Assembly: GCA_002356435.2 (NCBI GenBank)
Contig: AP018040.2
Span: forward strand, 1,240,001 to 1,304,000
DNA: 64,000 nucleotides
DNA from: Petrimonas sp. IBARAKI
Lineage (GTDB): Bacteria > Bacteroidota > Bacteroidia > Bacteroidales > Dysgonomonadaceae
Reading direction: 5' to 3'
The notes beneath the pieces are model-generated. The model did not search any database, was not told the origin of the DNA, and worked only from the letters and a program-made list of their open reading frames with translations. Numbering within the stretch: position 1 is the first letter of the stretch; each line of letters opens with the position of its first letter. Below are positions 52,592 through 62,352 of the stretch, piece after piece. Position numbers and translations under genes: made by a program.

Positions 52592-53911
52592 ATGCTTCAG
52601 AAAATAAAATCCTATATTGCCCAAAAACGTTTGTTGGAGAACGATAATGTGTTGATTACGGGGCTTAGTGGGGGCGCTGACTCCATGGCTTTACTGGATA
52701 TAATGACTTTATTGGGTTACCGGTGTATTGCCGCACATTGTAATTTCCATCTTCGGGGAGAAGAATCGGAGGAGGATGCCCGCTTTGTAAAGAAATGGTG
52801 TAAGGAGAGTGATATTGAATTTACAACCATCGACTTCGATACCCGGCAATATGCCGCCGATAAAAAAATTTCCATCGAGATGGCAGCACGTGAATTGCGT
52901 TACGCCTGGTTTGAAATAGTGAGGAAACAATTTAATGCCGATGCAATTGCCGTAGCTCATCACAAGGATGATTCGGTGGAAACGGTACTGATGAATTTAA
53001 TCCGCGGTACGGGAATAAGTGGATTGAGCGGAATTTCGCCCCAAAACGGAAAAGTTATCCGTCCGATGCTTTGTGTCTCCCGGGTCGAAATCGAAAATTA
53101 CCTGGTGGAACGTCAAATCCCTTTCAGGACTGACAGTACCAATCTCGAAGATATTTATACCCGGAATCACATACGGTTAAATGTTTTGCCGATGTTGCAG
53201 AAAATCAATCCGTCAGTCAACGAAACCATTTTCCGTACTGCTGAAAACTTGGCCGAAGCAGAGAAAATATATAAAAAAGCAGTTCATGCGGATATTGAAG
53301 TTGTTTTGAAAAATAACAGAATAGATATTGAGGCGCTAAAACTATCCGCTTCCCCCTTATCGGTTTTGTTTGAGATCCTGTCACCTTTAGGGTTTCATCC
53401 TGCCGTGATCGATGATGTGAAGGCTGGATTGGATGCTTCGCCGGGGAAGCAGTTTTTTTCACCTACACATCGGTTGATAAAAGATCGTACGTGTTTCCTA
53501 ATCGATAAAATAAAAAAAACGGAGTCCGATGACCCAATCTATTTTATCGATGCGGTATCGCAAGAAATATCCACTCCGGTAAATTTAGCTATTAAATTAA
53601 CAGGTGTACCGAAACTAATCGATAAAAAGAGTCGTATGTTATATGCCGATGTCGCTAAGCTGCAGTTCCCCCTCAAGTTGCGGAAATGGCAAGCCGGCGA
53701 CAGGTTTATTCCCTTTGGAATGAAAGGCAAAAAGAAGTTGAGTGATTTTTTCACTGATCAGAAATTTAACCTGAAAGAAAAGGAAGAAACATGGCTTTTG
53801 CTTTCGGGTGAGGAGGTGGTTTGGGTTGTGGGGCATCGGGCGGATAACCGGTTTAAAATTACACCAGCGACTGAACGTGTTTTGCAAATTGAGTTAAAAA
53901 CGATGAAATAG
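52592..53911 (+). CDS. tilS: tRNA(Ile)-lysidine synthase
   Basis: 439 aa from the ATG at 52592; the longer frame reads through AT-rich leader. The PP-loop LSGGADSMAL near residue 30, HCNFHLRGEESEEDARFVKKW and HHKDDSVETVLMNLIRGTGISGLSGI are conserved, followed by the C-terminal domain (RKWQAGDRFIPFGMKGKKKLSDFFTDQKFNLKEK). It modifies C34 of tRNA-Ile(CAU) to lysidine and is essential. Confidence 0.96.
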   Translation: MLQKIKSYIAQKRLLENDNVLITGLSGGADSMALLDIMTLLGYRCIAAHCNFHLRGEESEEDARFVKKWCKESDIEFTTIDFDTRQYAADKKISIEMAARELRYAWFEIVRKQFNADAIAVAHHKDDSVETVLMNLIRGTGISGLSGISPQNGKVIRPMLCVSRVEIENYLVERQIPFRTDSTNLEDIYTRNHIRLNVLPMLQKINPSVNETIFRTAENLAEAEKIYKKAVHADIEVVLKNNRIDIEALKLSASPLSVLFEILSPLGFHPAVIDDVKAGLDASPGKQFFSPTHRLIKDRTCFLIDKIKKTESDDPIYFIDAVSQEISTPVNLAIKLTGVPKLIDKKSRMLYADVAKLQFPLKLRKWQAGDRFIPFGMKGKKKLSDFFTDQKFNLKEKEETWLLLSGEEVVWVVGHRADNRFKITPATERVLQIELKTMK

Positions 53912-54051
53912 CTTGAATAAAACTATTTTCAGGATAATTTTCACCCTTATTTTTTGACGAAAAGGTATTTTTATGTAACTTCATAGCGGAAAAATTGATT
54001 TTGTTTAAACACAAAAGCAGATAAAACGGTTATAACTAAAAAACTACGATA

Positions 54052-54189
54052 ATGAAAAATAGTGTATTTAAGGATATCTTGGTGGTGGCAGCCTTTTCTG
54101 CAGTTTCATATATTGTGATGCGAAACTACCAGAGAAAGAAAAGGAGAGACCGTCAAATGAGGGATTTTGTTCATTTCCAATTGTTCTGA
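54052..54189 (+). CDS. 45-aa membrane-anchored small protein
   Basis: A short frame with one hydrophobic segment (residues 8-22, ILVVAAFSAVSYIVM) followed by a basic stretch (RNYQRKKRRDRQMR). The spacing between tilS and serS and the clean start support translation. The type is a single-span inner-membrane protein with a basic cytoplasmic tail; no family recognised. Confidence 0.55.
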   Translation: MKNSVFKDILVVAAFSAVSYIVMRNYQRKKRRDRQMRDFVHFQLF

Positions 54190-54249
54190 TTGCCGCTTTA
54201 CCGGTAAATATATTTTGTGTTACAACTGTTTCGGCGCGAGAATTTTTGC

Positions 54250-54257
54250 TACCTTTG
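54250..54257 (+). promoter_or_regulatory. -7 box of serS
   Basis: TACCTTTG, a perfect TAnnTTTG, 37 nt before the serS ATG. The -33 region is weak. Confidence 0.6.
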
Positions 54258-54294
54258 CATATTCTCAGTCAAAATAGTTGAAACTGTTTTTTTT

Positions 54295-55566
54295 ATGCTT
54301 ACACTCAAAGTAATAAACGAAGATCGCGAAGAAGTCATTCGCAAACTTGCCAAAAAAAGATTCGCCGCTGAAGATATAATTAATCAAATTGTGGCGTTAG
54401 ACGAAACACGTCGTAGTTCTCAAACTCTTCTGGATAGTCAGTTGTCGGAGATCAACCTCCTGTCGAAGTCGATCGGAGGGCTGATGAAAGAAGGCAAGAA
54501 GGCTGAAGCGGAAATTGCCAAGCAACAAGTTTCCGAACTGAAGGAGCTTTCCAAACTTAATGAAGCCGGGCTGAGAGAAGCTGAAGCAGCTATTCAAAAT
54601 TTGTTGGTTATTATTCCTAATTTACCGCACGATTCGGTGCCTGAAGGTAAATCTGCCGAAGATAATCTTGTAGAGCGTTCGGGAGGAAACATTCCGCAAC
54701 TCTCTACTGACGCTCTTCCTCATTGGGAGCTGGCAAAAAAATATGACCTGATAGACTTTGAATGGGGGGTGAAAATTACCGGTGCCGGGTTTCCTGTTTA
54801 CAAAACCAAAGGTAGTCGCCTGCAGCGCGCACTCATTAATTTCTTTCTTGACAATGCCCGTGATGCCGGATTTGTTGAAATTCAGCCGCCTTATGTCGTA
54901 AATGCGGCATCTGGCTTTGCGACTGGGCAGTTACCCGATAAGGAAGGACAAATGTATCATGTAGGATTAGACGATTTGTACCTGATACCAACGGCTGAGG
55001 TGCCGGTTACCAATCTTTACCGAGACGTGATTTTGGATGAAAAGGATCTGCCGGTAAAGAATACGGCTTATTCTGCTTGTTTTCGCCGTGAGGCAGGATC
55101 CTACGGAAAAGATGTGCGCGGATTGAACCGTTTGCATCAGTTTGATAAAGTAGAAATTGTGTGTATTGATAAGCCTGAAAATTCGTATCAGCGGTTGGAT
55201 GAGATGGTCTGTTATGTGCAAACTTTAGTGGAAAAGTTAGAACTCCCCTGGCGCATTTTACGTCTTTGTGGTGGTGATATGGGATTCACATCGGCGCTTA
55301 CGTTCGACTTTGAAGTCTATTCCGCGGCACAACAGAGGTGGTTGGAAGTGAGTTCCGTGTCTAATTTCGAGAGTTACCAGGCAAATCGGCTGAAATGCCG
55401 ATACCGCAACGAGGATCGAAAAACACAACTATGCCATACCCTCAACGGGAGCGCACTGGCTTTGCCACGTATCGTTGCCGCACTTCTGGAAAACAACCAA
55501 ACCCCAGAAGGAATAATTATACCGGCAGCATTGGTGCCTTATACAGGATTTGAGGTGATTGATTAA
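54295..55566 (+). CDS. serS: seryl-tRNA synthetase
   Basis: 423 aa from the ATG at 54295 (MLTLKVINEDREEVIRKL). The N-terminal tRNA-binding coiled coil spans about residues 30-100; motif 2 lies at AYSACFRREAGSYGKDVRGLNRLHQFDKVE and motif 3 at NGSALALPRIVAALLENNQ. It charges tRNA-Ser and tRNA-Sec where present. Monocistronic; convergent with the AraC gene. Confidence 0.98.
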   Translation: MLTLKVINEDREEVIRKLAKKRFAAEDIINQIVALDETRRSSQTLLDSQLSEINLLSKSIGGLMKEGKKAEAEIAKQQVSELKELSKLNEAGLREAEAAIQNLLVIIPNLPHDSVPEGKSAEDNLVERSGGNIPQLSTDALPHWELAKKYDLIDFEWGVKITGAGFPVYKTKGSRLQRALINFFLDNARDAGFVEIQPPYVVNAASGFATGQLPDKEGQMYHVGLDDLYLIPTAEVPVTNLYRDVILDEKDLPVKNTAYSACFRREAGSYGKDVRGLNRLHQFDKVEIVCIDKPENSYQRLDEMVCYVQTLVEKLELPWRILRLCGGDMGFTSALTFDFEVYSAAQQRWLEVSSVSNFESYQANRLKCRYRNEDRKTQLCHTLNGSALALPRIVAALLENNQTPEGIIIPAALVPYTGFEVID

Positions 55567-55569
55567 TTA

Positions 55570-56469
55570 TTATTTATCGTTGCCGTTTAATTTGCGGTAT
55601 TCAGAAGGAGTTATCCTGACCCGTTGTTTGAAAAAGGATAAAAAATATTCGATGGAGCTGAAATTGAGCTCATAGGCAATTTCCTTGATAGGTAAACTTG
55701 TTTCCGTCAACAGTTCTTTTGCTTTTCGGAGTTTCAATTCCTGAAAATATTGTGCGGGCGGATAGCCCGTATATTCTTTGAAAAATTTTCTGAACCAGGA
55801 ATAGCTTGTTCCCAGATTTGATGCAATTTCCTTTACATCGATGTCTTTATGGATGTTTTCTCTCATGATGATCTTGGCACGTTCAATTACTTGTGTCGAT
55901 TCATTAGCATCATAACTTTTGTTTTGAGAAAGTGATAAAATCATTCCTAAGATGTGAAAAGCTATTCCGGCGAGATACTGTTGGGCCGATTTTTTGTCTT
56001 CCTTGGCAACTCTGATAGCGGTTAAAAACAGATTGATAAGCTCTTCGTTCGTACCAATATCTAAAACCTGATTTTGTTCTGAAATAAAGCTCTTTTCGAT
56101 TACAGAGTCGATTATACTTCCTTCAAAACCAATATAATACTCGTTCCATCCCGTTTCTTTTACGGGTTGATACGAGTGCCACTGTCCTGGAAAAAGGACC
56201 ATTACCTGACCCTTTTCAATGGATGTTTTTTTTGTCGTGGCAGATGAAAAAACCCCTCTCCCTTTACAGATGTAAACAAATTGATACTCAGATAGTATTC
56301 TCCCTTTCTGGGGGTTAAAATAATAACTTTTGGGGTGGTCAGTGGAAGGATATAATGTGTTGGGTGCAATGTGCGAAAAACCAACAGTATTTACTGTTAA
56401 TCCAAATTCTTTATCTTTCTCGCTGACCAACAAGTATTTAAAATCTATACCCAAGTCGTTGTATCTCAT
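55570..56469 (-). CDS. rhaR: AraC-family regulator of the rhamnose locus
   Basis: 299 aa. An N-terminal cupin-like sensor (residues 40-150; FVYICKGRGVFSS, GQVMVLFPGQWHSYQP) and a C-terminal double HTH (about 195-295; IASNLGTSYSWFRKFFKEYTGYPPAQYFQELKL, IKEIAYELNFSSIEYFLSFFKQRVRITPSEYRK). It lies 116 bp downstream of rhaT on the same strand. In Bacteroides an AraC protein RhaR activates the rhamnose operon; the gene position supports the same role. Confidence 0.85.
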   Translation of the reverse strand: MRYNDLGIDFKYLLVSEKDKEFGLTVNTVGFSHIAPNTLYPSTDHPKSYYFNPQKGRILSEYQFVYICKGRGVFSSATTKKTSIEKGQVMVLFPGQWHSYQPVKETGWNEYYIGFEGSIIDSVIEKSFISEQNQVLDIGTNEELINLFLTAIRVAKEDKKSAQQYLAGIAFHILGMILSLSQNKSYDANESTQVIERAKIIMRENIHKDIDVKEIASNLGTSYSWFRKFFKEYTGYPPAQYFQELKLRKAKELLTETSLPIKEIAYELNFSSIEYFLSFFKQRVRITPSEYRKLNGNDK

Positions 56470-56585
56470 TTTTTCTGTTTTTGTGGTATGTAGCTTTTCT
56501 TTTTTTTACAAATTTACAAAAAAAAATGAAGCACAATGCAAACTCAATTGATTGCATTGTGCTTCTGAAAAAATGAGAGAATGAA

Positions 56586-57614
56586 TTAGAATAGATTTGG
56601 AATTATTAAAGAAAATATTAAGACGGCCATGCCGATGACAAGAAATGTGACGGCTTTTTTACCGGCTCCTTTCCATTCTTTCAGAATAATACCCCACACA
56701 TTACTGAAAACAACGTTTAAGGACATCAGGATGCTCCAGGAGAATGCCATCATCACACTGCCCGGTTCAAAAAAACTTTGCCCCATCCCTAATCCGAAGA
56801 ACTGAGAATACCAGAGTAAACCGGCCAAGGCACAGAAGAGAAGGTTGTTAACAAGTACCGATTTGGATGTTTTCCGAATTTCCCCGCTGGTCTTGTTTTT
56901 CGAATTCATGTACAGGCAATAGACCAGATTAGTGAAAAAACCGCCAATCGTCACCAAAAGTGTTACGGGGTTTTGAGCGAAAATTTCTTTTGCCCCCGCT
57001 GCAATAGCGGCTTCCTTTATCGGAATTCCGGCACTCAGGCCTAAACTGAAACAAGCACTCATTACTCCGGCAAACAACGCTATCAGCAACCCTTTTTTTA
57101 GGGCAAAGTCTTTTATGGCTTTCCTGCGTTCTTCTTCCGACATGTTTTTAGAGCGTAAACTGCCGGCGTATCCAACCAATGCAATCCCCACTAGGGTTAC
57201 AACAACGGCCAGTAACAGAACCAACCCTTTTGGTGAAAAGAGATTATCCCCGGCAAGAACAGCAGGGATTAGCGTTCCAAATCCAGCACATGTTCCCAAA
57301 GCAACAGATTGGCCAAGTGCAATTCCCAGGTACCGCATGCTAAGCCCGAAAGTTAATCCACCAATCCCCCACAAAGCGCCGTATCCAATCGATTGTAGTG
57401 CTGCACCGGAATTTGCAGAATAAACCTGTACCAACTCCGGAAGGGAATTAGCTAGAAATGCTCCTAAAACTGGAAAAATAAGCCAGGCGAAAACTCCTTG
57501 CACCAACCAGAAATTTTCCCACGACCAATTTTTAACTTTGTTGATAGGAACGTAGGAGCTTGACTGCCCCATACTTCCTATCGCTATAATAATCAGACCA
57601 ATAATGGTGTTCAT
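56586..57614 (-). CDS. rhaT: L-rhamnose/proton symporter RhaT
   Basis: 342 aa with ten hydrophobic segments and the RhaT pattern (SSYVPINKVKNWSWENFWLVQGVFAWLIFPVLGA at the start, GIGGLTFGLSMRYLGIALGQSVALG in the middle, WGIILKEWKGAGKK at the end). It imports L-rhamnose. It is 5 bp downstream of rhaI. Confidence 0.93.
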   Translation of the reverse strand: MNTIIGLIIIAIGSMGQSSSYVPINKVKNWSWENFWLVQGVFAWLIFPVLGAFLANSLPELVQVYSANSGAALQSIGYGALWGIGGLTFGLSMRYLGIALGQSVALGTCAGFGTLIPAVLAGDNLFSPKGLVLLLAVVVTLVGIALVGYAGSLRSKNMSEEERRKAIKDFALKKGLLIALFAGVMSACFSLGLSAGIPIKEAAIAAGAKEIFAQNPVTLLVTIGGFFTNLVYCLYMNSKNKTSGEIRKTSKSVLVNNLLFCALAGLLWYSQFFGLGMGQSFFEPGSVMMAFSWSILMSLNVVFSNVWGIILKEWKGAGKKAVTFLVIGMAVLIFSLIIPNLF

Positions 57615-57619
57615 TCTGC

Positions 57620-58879
57620 TTATCTTTTAGAGGTTACTTCCGATTCGTAACTTTCAATTTCTTTAATGTATTCGTTTCCAACGGGAACACCTTGTTGCAG
57701 GCAATAATAGTTGTAAACGGCATTCCAAGGCATGGCCTTCAGCTCTTCCAGATAAGCCAAACGCTGAAAATTATTGTCTTGATTCTCGTACTCACGCAGT
57801 TTTTCAGTCGGCTCTAAAAGCGCTTGTAATAAAGCTTTTTGGGTAGACCGGATTCCAACAACATATGCGCCAATACGATTGATAGATGCATCGAAATAAT
57901 CCAACCCGATATGTATTTTTTCCATCTGTCCGGAACGTACTATTTCTTGTGTTAACTCCAGCAATGCGTCGTTCAGGATTACTACATGGTCGCTGTCCCA
58001 ACGTTCTGGGCGGCTCACGTGCAGGGTAATTTCAGGAACAAAAAGCAACACGGAAGAAATTTTATCTGCAATTCCTTCGGTCGGATGGAAATGTCCTGCA
58101 TCTAGCGTTAACAACATGTTATTTTTAACGGCATATCCCATGTAAAACTCATGAGAACCTACCACATAGCTTTCGCTGCCAATACCGAAAAGTTTGCACT
58201 CAACACTATCTTTCAGGTATTCAGTGCTGATTTTTTCTGCCAATACCTCGTCTAGAGATTCTTTCAGCAGTTGCCTGTGTTGTATGCGGGATACGCTCTT
58301 GTCTTTTTCCCCATCGTGGATCCAGATATTGTGAACACATGCATCCCCTTGTTGACGGCCCATTTCTTCTCCAATACGGCGGCAACGGCGTAAGTGTTCT
58401 TTCCAGAAGTTGCGAATTTCCGGGTCGAAACTTGAAAGTGAATAATTGCCGCTTTTTGAATGAGAGAAAAAGGTAGAATTAAAATCCAGTTTAGCACCGG
58501 TTTCCTTTGCCCAATTCATCCATGTTTGAAAATGTTTGGGCTCAATCTGGTCCCTATCTACCAATTTACCTCCGAAATCACCGTAGATAGCGTGTAAACT
58601 TAAGCGATGTTTTCCAGGAATCAGATTCAACACTTTCCCGATGTCTTTTTTTAATTCATCAATCGTTCTGGCTTTGCCCGGATAGTTCCCTGTTGTTTGG
58701 ATTCCTCCGGTCAGTTCTCCGTCGGGATTTTCAAAGCCCAACACGTCGTCGGCTTGCCAGCAGTGAATGGAAATAGATACACTGTTTAGCTTCTCAATGG
58801 CTTTTTCTACATCAACTCCAAGTGCAGCGTATTGTTCTTTTGCAGCGGCAAACTCTTTTTTAATTTGTTCTTCTTTCAT
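57620..58879 (-). CDS. rhaI: L-rhamnose isomerase
   Basis: 419 aa from the ATG at 58879 (MKEEQIKKEF), which fits relatives better than the ATG six codons upstream at 58897. Conserved parts are SISIHCWQADDVLGFE near residue 45, the metal-site stretch HNIWIHDGEKD and LLTLDAGHFHPTEGIADK, and HVSRPERWDSDHVV. It converts L-rhamnose to L-rhamnulose with a divalent metal. rhaB lies 296 bp upstream, an unusually long gap. Confidence 0.93.
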   Translation of the reverse strand: MKEEQIKKEFAAAKEQYAALGVDVEKAIEKLNSVSISIHCWQADDVLGFENPDGELTGGIQTTGNYPGKARTIDELKKDIGKVLNLIPGKHRLSLHAIYGDFGGKLVDRDQIEPKHFQTWMNWAKETGAKLDFNSTFFSHSKSGNYSLSSFDPEIRNFWKEHLRRCRRIGEEMGRQQGDACVHNIWIHDGEKDKSVSRIQHRQLLKESLDEVLAEKISTEYLKDSVECKLFGIGSESYVVGSHEFYMGYAVKNNMLLTLDAGHFHPTEGIADKISSVLLFVPEITLHVSRPERWDSDHVVILNDALLELTQEIVRSGQMEKIHIGLDYFDASINRIGAYVVGIRSTQKALLQALLEPTEKLREYENQDNNFQRLAYLEELKAMPWNAVYNYYCLQQGVPVGNEYIKEIESYESEVTSKR

Positions 58880-59175
58880 GATTTTTTTATTGTTCATTTA
58901 ACTGATTTATGTTTTTAGATACTCTTTTGAATTTTATATTTCATATTCATTAGGCATTTTCTCGCTATGGCAAAGTCCAAACAAGTTTGGCTTTTCTCAT
59001 TTAGCTTAACGGAAATGTTCTATTTATTTCTACTTTCTTCATGCTGTTTTTCGCTGTTTTTCGCGTCCTTGAATTTTCATTTCTTCAAAATAGCCCGCTA
59101 TTATGCGCGGACTGAAAATCCAAATCCATGCAGAAATAGGCATGAAACAGGACATGAAAAAATTCAAAACAGTTT
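58880..59175. other. gap between rhaB and rhaI
   Basis: 296 bp without a supported gene; an 81-codon plus-strand frame at 58967 has no family features. An inverted repeat CCAAAC-aag-GTTTGG lies at 58977-58991. The length suggests a second promoter for rhaI-rhaT or a lost gene. Confidence 0.4.
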
Positions 59176-60663
59176 CTATAACTCTTTGAAAACGTTTAAA
59201 TATTCAGAATAGTGCTTGTCCCACAAGCTGGTATCCTCAGGTTCGATCCTCACAAGATCAATGGAGTTTCTGACCATTTTTCGTATATCGTTTTTGTCCT
59301 TTACTAATCCGAATGCTTTTGCTTGAAGCAATATGTTCCCAATGGCCGTAGCTTCCGACGGTCCGGCAACCACAGCTATTCCGATAGCGTTTGCAGTGAA
59401 TCTGTTCAGCATATTGTTTTGTGACCCTCCTCCGATAATATGTAAGGTGTCAATGGGAAAATCGGCCAGGCTTTTCAGGTTCCCGAGTACTTGTTTATAC
59501 CGGAAAGCCAGGCTTTCGTAAATACACCGGGCAATTTCTCCTATGCTCTGTGGAACAAACTGTTGGGTTTTTTTGCAATAGTTTTGTATTTCATCAATCA
59601 TTGATTCAGGGCTCGCAAAACAGGATGCGTCAGGATTAATGAAGCATTTAAAAGGGTCAGCCTGAGTAGCCTCAAGCACTATTTCGTCGTAAGAGACATC
59701 TTTTTCTTTTGTCCATTCTTTTCTGCATTGTTCAATAAGCCACATGCCGCAGATGTTTTTCAATAAACGGATAGAGCCGTCAGCTCCACCTTCGTTGGTG
59801 AAATTCAGTGAAAAAGTTTCCTCACTCACAACAGGTTCTTTCGATTCGATTCCCATCAACGACCAGGTGCCCGAGCTCAAATAGGCGAAGTTTTCATTTT
59901 CAGCCGGAGTAGCCATGACTGCCGACGCCGTATCGTGTCCTGCTACGGCAATAACCGGAACAGCTCCCAGGTGGGTTTGTTTTTGCGCGGATTCTGACAA
60001 TGTGCCGATTAGTGTTCCCGGAAAGACAATCGGCGCAAAATTATCTTTAGATAGATTTAACGCCTGTAATAGCTCTTCGTCAAAAGAACGTGTGAAAGGA
60101 TTCAACAGTTGAGATGTCGACGCTATCGTATATTCCGTAACCATCTTGTTTGTCAATAAGTAAGACAAAGCATCGGGCATAAACAAAAACTTGTCCGTTA
60201 CGGGATAGATGGGGTTGTTATCTTCGTGTTGAGTAAATAGCTGAAAAAGTGAATTGAAATTCATGATCTGAATTCCGGTTTTCAGGTAGGTATCCTTTTT
60301 CGATAAAACCTTATTGAAAAAATTTTCTGGAGCAGTGAAAGTGCGTGAATCGCGATAGCTGTAGGGCATACGAAGGGGTTCCCCGTCTTTGCCGAAAGAC
60401 ACGAAATCCACGCCCCAGGTGTCAATTCCAACAGATGCTATTTCAATACCTTGGTGTTGAATGTCTTTTAAAGATTTCACTATCTCACCATACAGATGAA
60501 ATAAGTCCCAGTATAATCTGCCGTTGATGTCGATAATCGGATTTGCAAAACGATTGACTTCTTTCAACTCTAACCGGTTGTTTTTGATTGTACCCAAAAT
60601 GGCTCGTCCGCTTGTTGCACCTAGATCGATAGCTAAAAAAGAGGTTAGTTTGCTTTCATTCAT
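59176..60663 (-). CDS. rhaB: rhamnulokinase
   Basis: 495 aa, FGGY family. AIDLGATSGRAILG near residue 12 is the N-terminal phosphate loop, GIDTWGVDFVSFG (about 79-91), AGHDTASAVMATPA (about 241-254), and IIGGGSQNNMLNRFTANAIG near 412 for ATP and adenine. It phosphorylates L-rhamnulose. Minus-strand TATTTTTG at 60698-60705 is a likely -7 box, 35 nt before the ATG, so rhaB is the first gene of the locus. Confidence 0.95.
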   Translation of the reverse strand: MNESKLTSFLAIDLGATSGRAILGTIKNNRLELKEVNRFANPIIDINGRLYWDLFHLYGEIVKSLKDIQHQGIEIASVGIDTWGVDFVSFGKDGEPLRMPYSYRDSRTFTAPENFFNKVLSKKDTYLKTGIQIMNFNSLFQLFTQHEDNNPIYPVTDKFLFMPDALSYLLTNKMVTEYTIASTSQLLNPFTRSFDEELLQALNLSKDNFAPIVFPGTLIGTLSESAQKQTHLGAVPVIAVAGHDTASAVMATPAENENFAYLSSGTWSLMGIESKEPVVSEETFSLNFTNEGGADGSIRLLKNICGMWLIEQCRKEWTKEKDVSYDEIVLEATQADPFKCFINPDASCFASPESMIDEIQNYCKKTQQFVPQSIGEIARCIYESLAFRYKQVLGNLKSLADFPIDTLHIIGGGSQNNMLNRFTANAIGIAVVAGPSEATAIGNILLQAKAFGLVKDKNDIRKMVRNSIDLVRIEPEDTSLWDKHYSEYLNVFKEL

Positions 60664-60988
60664 GATGAGGCTAAATAATATAAAAAGTTACAGTTCACAA
60701 AAATAAGAATAAGAACGGTAAGTAAAAATAATAAAAATGATTTTGTTGCTGTATTATTTGATATTTTATGACAAAAAATACAGTACAAAAATCAATAATT
60801 ACATTGATTAAGAAAGAAAACCCTCTATTTTTGCAACATCAAAAGTTGACCATTATTAGCATTATTTTATTTAATTTTTTTTTTGGATACTTTAGTTAAT
60901 ATGGGTAACTTTGTGTCAGCATAGTGTGGGATACTTAATACTGTGTTATAAATCAATTATTGAAGAGCTTTCTAAAATCAAAAAAAAT
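60664..60988. promoter_or_regulatory. divergent control region of rhaB and the E2 operon
   Basis: Toward rhaB: minus TATTTTTG at 60698-60705. Toward the E2 gene: TTTG at 60882-60885, 20-nt spacer and TAACTTTG at 60906-60913, a full Bacteroidetes promoter. The AT-rich part between (60706-60880) may hold RhaR sites. No gene. Confidence 0.6.
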
Positions 60989-62335
60989 ATGGCAATAGTG
61001 GTTATTATGCCCAAGCAGGGGCAGTCGGTCGAGAGTTGTATTATCGGCTCAATAAACAAGAAAAAAGGGGATAATGTAAAGAAAGGCGAAGTCCTTTTTT
61101 CCTATGAAACGGATAAAGCCTCCTTCGAGGAGGAATCCCCTTCGGACGGAGTGGTTCTCGAGTGTTTTTACCGGGAGGGTGATGAAGTGCCCGTCCTGGG
61201 AAACATGATGATTATCGGTGAGCCCGGCGAGGATTATTCCGCTTTGCTGCAAGGCAGTCCGGAGCCCGGGTCCGATAGCGGTAGCGAGGAGTCGATAACT
61301 GCAAGACAGGAAACTGTAAGCGCCGGGCCTGAAAATAACGCCCCGCAGAAGCTCGAATCCCGGAACGCAGGACCCGGAACCCGTTTCATTTCTCCCCGGG
61401 CCAAAAACCTCGCCTCAAAGGAAGCGGTCGATACCGCAGCGATAAGCGGGTCAGGGCCCCAGGGACGCATCCTGGAAAAAGACGTCCTGTCAACCCTGGA
61501 AAATCGTCCGAAAATGACTCCCCTGGCAAAAAAGATTGCCTCGCAGGAAAACCTGCAGCCACAATCGGGCACCGGCTTGGCGGGGACAGCCCGGTCCGCC
61601 GATTTGATTCCCTCGCCGAATACTGTCTACGCCAACGACTTTGAGGACAGGAAGCTCTCCAACATGCGCAAGCTCATTGCAAGAGCCATGCACGCTTCAC
61701 TGCAAAACTCGGCGCAGCTTACCCACCACCTGGGTGCCGACGCGCGCCGGATCCTTGAGCTCCGGAAACAGGTCAAAGCGGATGTGGAAGCCCGGAAGCT
61801 ATCGGCAAACATCACGCTGAACGACATGGTTTGCCATGCCGTGATCAAGGCCCTGAAGAAGTTCCCCAACGTCAATTCGCAATTTCTGGGCGACAGCATG
61901 CGCCTTTTCAACAAGGTGCATCTCGGGCTGGCGGTGGACACTGAACGTGGCCTGATGGTGCCGGTGGTGAAGAATGCCGATGACCTGTCGATCGTGGGGC
62001 TCTCAAACCAGCTGAAAGAGGTGGCGAACGCCTGCAAGGCGGGCAGCGTGAATCCGGATATCCTTTCCGCCGAGGCCGGTTCGTTCACCGTGTCCAACCT
62101 GGGGAATTACGGAGTGGAGATCTTCACTCCCGTTATTAACCTGCCGCAATCCGCCATATTGGGGGTAAACACGATAGTTCCGCGTCCGAAAGACCTGGGT
62201 GACGGGGTTTATGCCTTTGTTCCCTACATCGGCCTGAGCCTCACGTACGACCACCGGGCGCTTGACGGCGGGGAAGCCACACGCTTCCTGAAGCAGATTG
62301 CCCTGGAAATAGAAAATCTTGAAATCGATTATTAA
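60989..62335 (+). CDS. dihydrolipoamide acyltransferase (E2) of a 2-oxoacid dehydrogenase
   Basis: 448 aa from the ATG at 60989 (MAIVVIMPKQ). One lipoyl domain (about 1-80, lipoyl Lys43 in ETDKAS), a Ser/Gly/Pro-rich linker, the peripheral-subunit-binding domain (about 131-168, FISPRAKNLASKE..GSGPQGRILEKDV), a second partial such segment (KMTPLAKKIASQ), and the catalytic domain ending in DHRALDGG (His422, Asp426). It forms the core of a pyruvate or acetoin dehydrogenase type complex. E3 and E1 follow. The GC content is higher than in the region to the left. Confidence 0.93.
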   Translation: MAIVVIMPKQGQSVESCIIGSINKKKGDNVKKGEVLFSYETDKASFEEESPSDGVVLECFYREGDEVPVLGNMMIIGEPGEDYSALLQGSPEPGSDSGSEESITARQETVSAGPENNAPQKLESRNAGPGTRFISPRAKNLASKEAVDTAAISGSGPQGRILEKDVLSTLENRPKMTPLAKKIASQENLQPQSGTGLAGTARSADLIPSPNTVYANDFEDRKLSNMRKLIARAMHASLQNSAQLTHHLGADARRILELRKQVKADVEARKLSANITLNDMVCHAVIKALKKFPNVNSQFLGDSMRLFNKVHLGLAVDTERGLMVPVVKNADDLSIVGLSNQLKEVANACKAGSVNPDILSAEAGSFTVSNLGNYGVEIFTPVINLPQSAILGVNTIVPRPKDLGDGVYAFVPYIGLSLTYDHRALDGGEATRFLKQIALEIENLEIDY

Positions 62336-62352
62336 TCTAAAAAAACAAAATA

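Noticed and set aside
58967-59212. 81-codon plus-strand frame in the rhaB-rhaI gap
   Set aside because: It overlaps the end of rhaB antisense, is dominated by Phe, Leu and Ser, and has no promoter of its own.
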